Positions 60,201 to 64,000 of a stretch of 64,000 nucleotides of DNA are shown here, piece after piece. Source of the DNA: JBFMCC01 sp037445635 (GTDB lineage: Bacteria > Chloroflexota > Anaerolineae > Anaerolineales > Villigracilaceae). The notes under the pieces are model-generated. The model was not told where the DNA came from. It searched no databases and saw only the letters and a program-made list of their open reading frames with translations. The translations under genes and the position numbers were made by a program. Position 1 is the first letter of the stretch. Each line of letters opens with the position of its first letter. The DNA is taken from the NCBI GenBank assembly GCA_037445635.1, contig JBBIKC010000011.1:1-64000 (forward strand), in the 5' to 3' direction.

Positions 60201-60365
60201 TAAAGGTTTGTTGGATAGCGCCTGTGCCGCCGCATCCTGGGTCGGTACTCCAACGGCTGTGATAAGGAAGACCAGGACCATGATCACTGGTCCGAATGTG
60301 ACGCGCCGAACATGGTAGGTTGCGTTGTTCATCTTCTGGGCCAAAAATGAAATAGTCTTGAACAT
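57285..60365 (-). CDS. Secreted protein of InlB-type beta-repeats and Fn3-like repeats
   Basis: The 1,026-residue protein has a signal peptide of unusual length (about 50 residues with hydrophobic core FGPVIMVLVFLITAVG and a VPTQDAAAQ end), two Ig-like domains, about four divergent InlB B-repeats with the signature YTLTVNVxGSGTVTxxPDQAxYxYGD, then about five Fn3-like domains with PTFDWxDVxGAxSYTIQ and a YYWRVRT strand. No anchor or sorting signal is seen at the C-terminus. It may bind cells or matrix. GGAGG sits 5 bases before the ATG at 60365. The leader is about 158 bases long. Confidence 0.85.
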   Translation of the reverse strand: MFKTISFLAQKMNNATYHVRRVTFGPVIMVLVFLITAVGVPTQDAAAQALSNKPLLTIAFVPEKVVLISPEGNIGNTYNPTYTWNAVVDADEYTLGVVGPNGEELIYETYDQADICAGAICSVTHPLTLSGGSHTWWVRGRNTSGIGPWSDPMVFSIAPDTTITGNPPDPSLSSSATFTFVSEDATATFECQLDGGGFSACTSPKDYTGLSNSSHTFEVRAVESHGTPDPTPASYTWLVDVPVCYALTLSHTGNGSDPSPDPANSPGCAAGQYVEGAVIDLTATPNAGWQVSSWTGTNNNSSTATSNTVTMPAGAHAASVNYTQAEYTLTVNVTGSGTVTKDPDQATYHYGDVVQLTATPSIGWSFSAWSGSVTGMVNPVNITIDANETVTATFTQNEYTLTVNTVGNGTVTRNPDQATYHYGDIVQLTAMPDPGWSFSGWSGDLSGSVNPVNVTIDGNKSVTATFTAIGYTLTVDILGSGSVSRNPDQAFYNYGDVVELTATPTLGWDFAGWSGGLSGNANPQSIVIDGNETVTAQFLTLPLLISPVNGTALIYNQPTFDWEDVNGAVNYSIQVSKYSNFGSLLVNARVTTSTYTAIRSLPANSLLYWRVKANGVGFNLWSEVRTLTTANPPSIPLLLAPANAALVRDYTPRLDWANVKLPAGTTFDKYELQIATDSAFTSPTSVEIGGPETNSEYTPVSDLSPNTRYYWRVRAYNTDGHYSNWSAARSFRTAVLPPTLSAPSNNEILLNKRPTFDWNDVPGATSYTIQISTAATFGIITVNANVSSSTFMPAINLAADTTYYWRVRTNAVNGPSEYSTIWSFTTGNPPSTPNLSAPANNALVTDYTLLLNWSNSTLPAGTTFSHYQLQIATDAAFTNLTLDVNVGAGDITASEYEPATDLTANTKFYWRVRAVNSDLEYSAWSISRYFRTALLPPTLVTPANLDVLSGPRPTFDWEDVIGASSYTIQVSRNFAFTQLVVNKTVTTSTYTPTTNLPLNVTLYWRVRTNGPNGPSLWSEARSFTLQ

Positions 60366-60529
60366 TGTGCCTCCAGCGGGTGAAAAGAGACGGTTTCTGT
60401 TTGACGCCTTGCATGGGTAGTTGATGCCGGGTCTTTCATACGGGCAAGCGCAACCTGCATGGCCACTTGCTGCCTCGATTGTCTCGCCACTGCTGAAACC
60501 GCCTAACAAATCTGCAAGGCGCAGATACC
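60366..60529 (-). other. Long 5' leader of the repeat-protein gene
   Basis: About 158 bases lie between the predicted transcript start and the ATG, including several short inverted repeats (GCAGG, ATGCAAGG, GGCAGCAAG). I compared it by eye with c-di-GMP-I motifs and found no match. Nothing else is recognised. Confidence 0.35.
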
Positions 60530-60557
60530 ATTATATGGATTACGAAATAAAAGTCAA
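60530..60557 (-). promoter_or_regulatory. Sigma70-type promoter TTGACT-N16-TATAAT
   Basis: The minus strand reads TTGACT at 60557-60552 and TATAAT at 60535-60530 with a 16-base spacer, upstream of the long leader. Confidence 0.75.
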
Positions 60558-60625
60558 GTTAAATTTTAATTTTTAATTTGATTTTTTAAATCCATATGCC
60601 CCGCTCGCTGAAACCGTACTGAAAC

Positions 60626-61540
60626 TTAGAAAGCCGCCTCGACTCGCATATCAATGATCCCGTCCATGATTGGATACCCGGTGCGGCAATTCGTGCATTC
60701 GAACCCATTTGCGGTCCGCTTCAGTTCTGCCTTACAACGCGGGCATGCCAGCAGGCTTTCCACGTCGGTCGAGGGCCTGAGCGTCTCCTTATTTCGGGAG
60801 ATTCCCCTACAGAATATCCACGGAGCCAGGAACAGGTTGCCGAGCAAGGGCGCCCAAAAGTCGCCGCGCGGCACCCATTTGGAAAATTTCCCCAGGGGCT
60901 TCTCGAATTTGTCGAAGACGCCCGCCCCGCGATAAATAAAGTCGCCAAATCCGGCAGCGGTCAGTAGTTCCGTGACGTAGGCGGGATGATGGCGGAATAA
61001 ATTTGCTTGTTCGGCGAATGGTTCCCGCGTAAAGGGGTTGAATGGGGCCGCTTTCAGCAGATACTTTACCATCTGCAGGGCATTTCTTTTATTGCTATAC
61101 GTCATCACGAAGTACCCGCCGTTGCATGACACCCTGCCGATATGATTCAGGCATTTCGCAGGATCGGTGAGGTGATGGAGGACTAGAACCATCAGAACAG
61201 TATCAAAGGCGGCAGGATGAAAAGGGAGGCAATGGATATCTCCGGCCACGTAACATGCTTTGCCGTGTGTATTTTTCTGAGCCTCTCGTAACAGCGACAA
61301 TGAGCCATCGAACATGACAATATCCTGGAAGCGGCCCAGATAGCAATCGGACATTCGGCCATAGCCGCAACCTAGATCGAGGATGCGGTTGCCCGTTGGA
61401 GGCAGCAATTCGCGAACGATGGCATGTTCGAGTTCGTTTAATCTTTGTTTGTCCGCGGCGTTCCAATACTCATGATATTCCACCCCTTCGTAGATGTTAT
61501 ATGCGGCGGGCAGATCACTTGGAGGGATGATGTTTTTCAT
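60626..61540 (-). CDS. SAM-dependent methyltransferase with C-terminal Trm112-like zinc ribbon
   Basis: The 304-residue protein has a class I methyltransferase domain (about 48-190; ILDLGCGYGRMSDCYLG, VMFDGSLSLLREA, GDIHCLPFHPAAFDTVLMVLVLHH) and a C-terminal ribbon with LACPRCKAELKR and FECTNCRTGYPI (CxxC pairs). The substrate is unknown. The start at 61540 is uncertain; a TTG at 61597 overlapping the upstream gene is an alternative. It follows a MiaB-like radical SAM gene in the same operon. Confidence 0.8.
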   Translation of the reverse strand: MKNIIPPSDLPAAYNIYEGVEYHEYWNAADKQRLNELEHAIVRELLPPTGNRILDLGCGYGRMSDCYLGRFQDIVMFDGSLSLLREAQKNTHGKACYVAGDIHCLPFHPAAFDTVLMVLVLHHLTDPAKCLNHIGRVSCNGGYFVMTYSNKRNALQMVKYLLKAAPFNPFTREPFAEQANLFRHHPAYVTELLTAAGFGDFIYRGAGVFDKFEKPLGKFSKWVPRGDFWAPLLGNLFLAPWIFCRGISRNKETLRPSTDVESLLACPRCKAELKRTANGFECTNCRTGYPIMDGIIDMRVEAAF

Positions 61541-61589
61541 TTCAGGCAAATTCCATCTGGATGCGGCCTGGGTTTGTTGCTGAAGCCGC

Positions 61590-62834
61590 CTAGACAACGA
61601 CTAGATAATCGGTGCCGATCTCATCCAGTTCCCGCTGAAGCTTACCGACCCTTAGTTCGATGACCTCGGGCGACAGTTTATTACCAGTAGAGTAGGCAAC
61701 TGTATTCGGGACATCGTTGTAGATGAAAATGTGGACGCTGTCGAAGTGCGTGTGGCGGAGAAAAGCGATCGTTGCGTAAAGGTCTTCCTCGGTCTCTCCG
61801 GGATATCCGACGATCATGTCTGTAGTCAATGCCAGGCCGGGTGAATGTTTTTTCAAAGCCACCACCGCTTCCCGGATTTTGTCAACATTGCTGTATCGGC
61901 GCATTGCGGTGAGCATCTTCCTGCTGCCGGACTGAATGGGACAATGAATTCCTCCGATTTTCCTGGTTTTCAGGATGGGCGGAAGATCTTCCATATACTT
62001 GACCAGCCAGATCGGAGAGAGATTCCAAATTTGTACCCGGTAGTCGCCTTCTACTGCGAGCAGGGTGTTCAACAGATCGGGAAAGGTCTTGCCGATATCG
62101 GTACCGTAGGCTCCGATATCGTCTGCTATCAATTCGAATTCGCTGTGACCTTTGCTGACGCCCTCGACGAATTCGGCTCGACACTCCTCTAGGGGTTTGC
62201 TGTGGAATTTGCCCACAGCGGATCGAACGGCGCAATATGAACAGTGTTGGTTGCATCCCCAGGAAATCCTGATGGAAAACGGCACGATCTCGGCAGCCGA
62301 CTGCTTCTTGAGCACCTTGTCAAACAGTCGTGGGATTTCTTTTTTGACGATATATCTGACGGATAATTTCCTGAAGGATTTAAGTTTTTCCACGGCCACC
62401 TGGAGAAACTGGCGGCCGAACAACCTCTCGTACGAGGGCCAATAGCGATTGGCGTCTTTGAGTTCCGAGAACTTAATCCGCATGTTCGGAAAATATTCGT
62501 CGAGTTTATTGATGTCTGATGTCGGAATGCTGATTCCCCCATGAACGGTCGTCAATTTATGCTGATTAATGGCGGGGAGGCACCCGCCTACAACCAATTC
62601 CCCGCCCAGTTTCTTTAAGTTATGGATACGGCTGATCGAAGTAGCCTCCCTTTCGAGTGAGACGGCGCATGTGATCAACAGCATCAGGTCCGCCTCGCGC
62701 GGATCTTTCACGATCCGGTATCCGTTGCTTTCAAAAAATGACGCGATCTTTTGAGCGTCGAGCTTCCTGCGGTTACAAGCGGCATGAACAGCCTCGACAT
62801 AGACTCTTCCCGCAGGGATGAGCTGGGATTTCAT
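61590..62834 (-). CDS. MiaB-like radical SAM methylthiotransferase
   Basis: The 414-residue protein has an N-terminal UPF0004/methylthiotransferase-type domain with Cys20 (VHAACNRRK), Cys56 (ITCAV) and Cys90 (GGCLP), the ligands of the second Fe-S cluster, then a radical SAM core with CNQHCSYCAV (CX3CX2C), YGTDIG, IQSGS and VGYPGETEED. There is no obvious C-terminal TRAM domain, unlike MiaB and RimO. Substrate could be tRNA, a ribosomal protein or a peptide. Start RBS is TAGGAGA; promoter at 62946-62973. Confidence 0.78.
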   Translation of the reverse strand: MKSQLIPAGRVYVEAVHAACNRRKLDAQKIASFFESNGYRIVKDPREADLMLLITCAVSLEREATSISRIHNLKKLGGELVVGGCLPAINQHKLTTVHGGISIPTSDINKLDEYFPNMRIKFSELKDANRYWPSYERLFGRQFLQVAVEKLKSFRKLSVRYIVKKEIPRLFDKVLKKQSAAEIVPFSIRISWGCNQHCSYCAVRSAVGKFHSKPLEECRAEFVEGVSKGHSEFELIADDIGAYGTDIGKTFPDLLNTLLAVEGDYRVQIWNLSPIWLVKYMEDLPPILKTRKIGGIHCPIQSGSRKMLTAMRRYSNVDKIREAVVALKKHSPGLALTTDMIVGYPGETEEDLYATIAFLRHTHFDSVHIFIYNDVPNTVAYSTGNKLSPEVIELRVGKLQRELDEIGTDYLVVV

Positions 62835-62945
62835 TGCGTCTCCTAATGACGTTTAGTGAAGGATCAAACACCGTGCTTTTATCGGCTTGCAACTTTCCCC
62901 GCACCACTAAAGCGACACACAACAAAGTTGATAAACTTATTCAGT

Positions 62946-62973
62946 ATTATAGTGGTTGCAAACCGTTTGTCAA
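62946..62973 (-). promoter_or_regulatory. Sigma70-type promoter TTGACA-N16-TATAAT with palindromic spacer
   Basis: On the minus strand TTGACA (62973-62968) and TATAAT (62951-62946) have a 16-base spacer containing GGTTTGCAACC, a possible operator (arms GGTT/AACC). The leader to the radical SAM gene is about 105 bases. Apart from this and the repeats near 63060, the 313-base gap 62835-63147 shows no gene. Confidence 0.75.
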
Positions 62974-63055
62974 GCCTCAGTTTTAAATCAAATTAGTGAT
63001 CGGATTTGAATAGTGTTTTAGGCCCAACAACCGCCAGCTTAACAAAGGCGGGACA

Positions 63056-63167
63056 GGCAGCCAACCGCTTAAACGAAAGGTGGGCCCGGCAGGATACGAA
63101 TATCATCCCCTGAATGGGGGCCGGCAGCCAACCGCTTAAACGAAAGGTGGGCCCGGCAGGATTCGAA
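63056..63167. repeat. Partial tandem duplication of the tRNA-Ile2 3' end
   Basis: 63056-63095 is identical to 63123-63162 (40 bp, offset 67), covering about 25 bases downstream of the tRNA and its 3' acceptor and T-arm portion. A more degenerate third copy lies at about 63032-63058. Confidence 0.75.
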
Positions 63168-63220
63168 CCTGCGACCAAGCGATTATGAGTCGCCTGCGCT
63201 AACCGCTGCGCCACGAGCCC
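63148..63220 (-). tRNA. tRNA-Ile2 (CAT anticodon, lysidine type)
   Basis: The minus strand folds into a 73-base cloverleaf: 7-bp acceptor (GGGCTCG with CGGGCCC, one GU), D-loop AGCGGTTAGC, anticodon loop CTCATAA and T-loop TTCGAAT. The stem and variable region (GGCGACTCATAATCGCTTGG) match the E. coli ileX type rather than Met. CCA is not fully encoded. Confidence 0.9.
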
Positions 63221-63225
63221 GGGAC

Positions 63226-63290
63226 GGTTGAAGGTTGAAAGTTGAGGGTCGAATAACTTTCTTCGCCATTCAACCTGTAACCTTCAACCG
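63226..63290. repeat. GGTTGAAGGTTGAAAGTTGA inverted micro-repeat between tRNAs
   Basis: GGTTGAAGGTTGAAAGTTGAGG words face CAACCTGTAACCTTCAACC words. It is the same type as in the E2 linker and near 34.7 kb. Confidence 0.55.
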
Positions 63291-63296
63291 GGAGAG

Positions 63297-63368
63297 AGCG
63301 GGAGACGGGATTCGAACCCGCGCATATCAGCTTGGAAGGCTGACGCCTTACCGCTTGGCGACTCCCGC
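63297..63368 (-). tRNA. tRNA-Gly (TCC)
   Basis: The minus strand folds into a 72-base cloverleaf with acceptor GCGGGAG/CTCCCGC, D-arm GCCAAGCGGTAAGGC, anticodon loop CTTCCAA (anticodon TCC) and T-loop TTCGAAT. The discriminator base is T. CCA is not encoded. Confidence 0.93.
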
Positions 63369-63435
63369 ATTGCCTGCATTGTACCGTGACGATGAGAGGC
63401 GGTCAAGGAAACGCGCTTCCTCACGCGGAGAACAG

Positions 63436-63580
63436 TATGGTCTTCTCAAAGTCGCTTGACGAATCCCCGTCTTGGTAGTGCGGCCTTATCGCGAATTGCG
63501 CGAACGCTTGAGAAAATTCGTGTATTTCGCTCTTTTCGCGCCATTTGCGTTGAGAAATGCCTGACTTTGAGAAAGCCATA
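63436..63580. mobile_element. MITE-like element with 18-bp inverted ends and 10-bp target duplication
   Basis: Left end TATGGTCTTCTCAAAGTC and right end, inverted, TATGGCTTTCTCAAAGTC match at 16 of 18 positions. CGGAGAACAG flanks both ends (63426-63435 and 63581-63590). The 145-bp interior has no gene. Confidence 0.82.
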
Positions 63581-63599
63581 CGGAGAACAGGCAAAAGGA

Positions 63600-63627
63600 T
63601 TGACAGCCTCCGTTTTCGGCGTATAAT
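63600..63627 (+). promoter_or_regulatory. Promoter TTGACA-N16-TATAAT of the T-box transcript
   Basis: TTGACA (63600-63605) and TATAAT (63622-63627) have a 16-base spacer. The -35 box begins 10 bases after the target duplication of the MITE. Confidence 0.85.
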
Positions 63628-63633
63628 TCCGCC

Positions 63634-64000
63634 CAATAAAAACGCTGACGAGGACGAGTACGCGTCGCACGACGGTTCAGAGAGCAGGCGTTTGGTGAAA
63701 ATCCTGCCCGAGACGGCGGCGCCGAATGGACCTCCGAGTTGCAGGGCGAAATTAGTCTGGTAGTCGGCTAGTCCACTAGTTCGATGGTCAGACGGAGAGT
63801 ATCCCGAGCCGGAACTGCCACCGTTATCAAGGCAAAGTCCCTTAGTCATCTGTGACCATAAGACAACAGACTGCCGACTAGCGGACTAAACAGAGTGAGG
63901 CTGGCTCCTTCCCGTTGCATCACCAACGGGAATTTTTGTTAAGCCAATATCAGCCTAATTTGGGTGGCACCACGGATTCGACGTCCGTCCCATGTTTGGG
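63634..64000 (+). promoter_or_regulatory. T-box riboswitch, Trp specifier (continues beyond window)
   Basis: Stem I holds the GACGAGGACGAGTA segment (63647-63660), AGAGAG motif (63679-63684) and GGTGAAAATCC. The specifier loop reads GAA-TGG-ACC (TGG at 63727-63729). Stem III is followed by the antiterminator: GGG, the 7-base bulge TGGCACC (63965-63971), then ACGGA/TCCGT and CCC. TGGC should pair with a tRNA ending GCCA, as in tRNA-Trp with discriminator G. The expected gene downstream is trpS or another Trp gene. Confidence 0.88.

Noticed and set aside
60366..60520. c-di-GMP-type riboswitch in the repeat-protein leader
   Set aside because: No match by eye to the conserved GEMM core; stems are short and unconvincing.
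1..64000. CRISPR arrays
   Set aside because: No regularly spaced identical repeats of 24-40 bases with unique spacers; arrays seen are short degenerate words.

Overview
The window is GC-rich bacterial DNA with genes packed on both strands. The gene set suggests a member of the Chloroflexota, most likely class Anaerolineae. The pointers are a fused E1 alpha/beta 2-oxoacid dehydrogenase, a translin-like gene beside SSB, many lipoproteins with Pro/Thr-rich stalks, DUF2277, DUF3467 and DUF5678 genes, a Trp T-box, and many short intergenic repeats that run into coding sequence. This placement is an inference from gene content; no 16S gene is present.

Layout. 1-3.7 kb: a sulfide:quinone-oxidoreductase-like flavoprotein with its ArsR regulator, a perfect CRP/FNR-type palindrome, and two tandem chagasin-type (I42) inhibitor lipoproteins. 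4-9.9 kb: a C39-like/SH3b protein, a GT87 glycosyltransferase, and an SSB-DUF3467-translin-membrane-protein operon. 10-25 kb: mostly minus-strand housekeeping (rsmG, coaBC, Nudix, PEBP, prs, polX, holB, rsgA, a MecA-like PBP, maf), then xpt, a HIT protein and guaA on the plus strand. 27-30 kb: a VWA-like/FHA receptor overlapping a PP2C phosphatase. 30.5-37.6 kb: a 2-oxoacid dehydrogenase locus (fused E1, E2, E3) that holds a four-helix-bundle gene, a methyltransferase, a hydrolase and two inverted copies of a small non-autonomous element. 37.6-47 kb: a secreted C39-like/LTD protein, a SulP-STAS-cNMP transporter, an OafA-type acyltransferase, a PQQ-type sugar dehydrogenase and small stress genes. 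47-50.6 kb: a candidate structured RNA, an HDAC-like deacetylase, a zinc-ribbon membrane protein, and a two-gene RHH-DUF5678/retropepsin cassette between 37-bp direct repeats, followed by a GH5 fragment. 50.6-57 kb: histidine ammonia-lyase, an SGNH/PIG-L/MBOAT/SGNH surface acylation locus and a polyprenol-kinase-like gene. 57-62.8 kb: a secreted 1,026-residue repeat protein, a SAM methyltransferase with a zinc-ribbon tail, and a MiaB-like radical SAM enzyme. 63-64 kb: tRNA-Ile2(CAT), tRNA-Gly(TCC), a small element with terminal inverted repeats and a 10-bp target duplication, and a T-box leader with a Trp specifier whose gene lies beyond the window.

Three themes stand out. First, at least eight genes have a TANAAT box 6-9 bases before the start codon and no Shine-Dalgarno sequence, which predicts leaderless mRNAs. 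Second, short repeats and MITE-like elements (three with 9-10-bp target duplications) sit between genes and have become coding sequence in the coaBC and E2 linkers and in one signal peptide. Third, the two-gene RHH-DUF5678/aspartyl-protease cassette appears to have been inserted between a gene and its terminator, with duplication of the gene's 3' end; this is the best candidate here for an undescribed mobile module.
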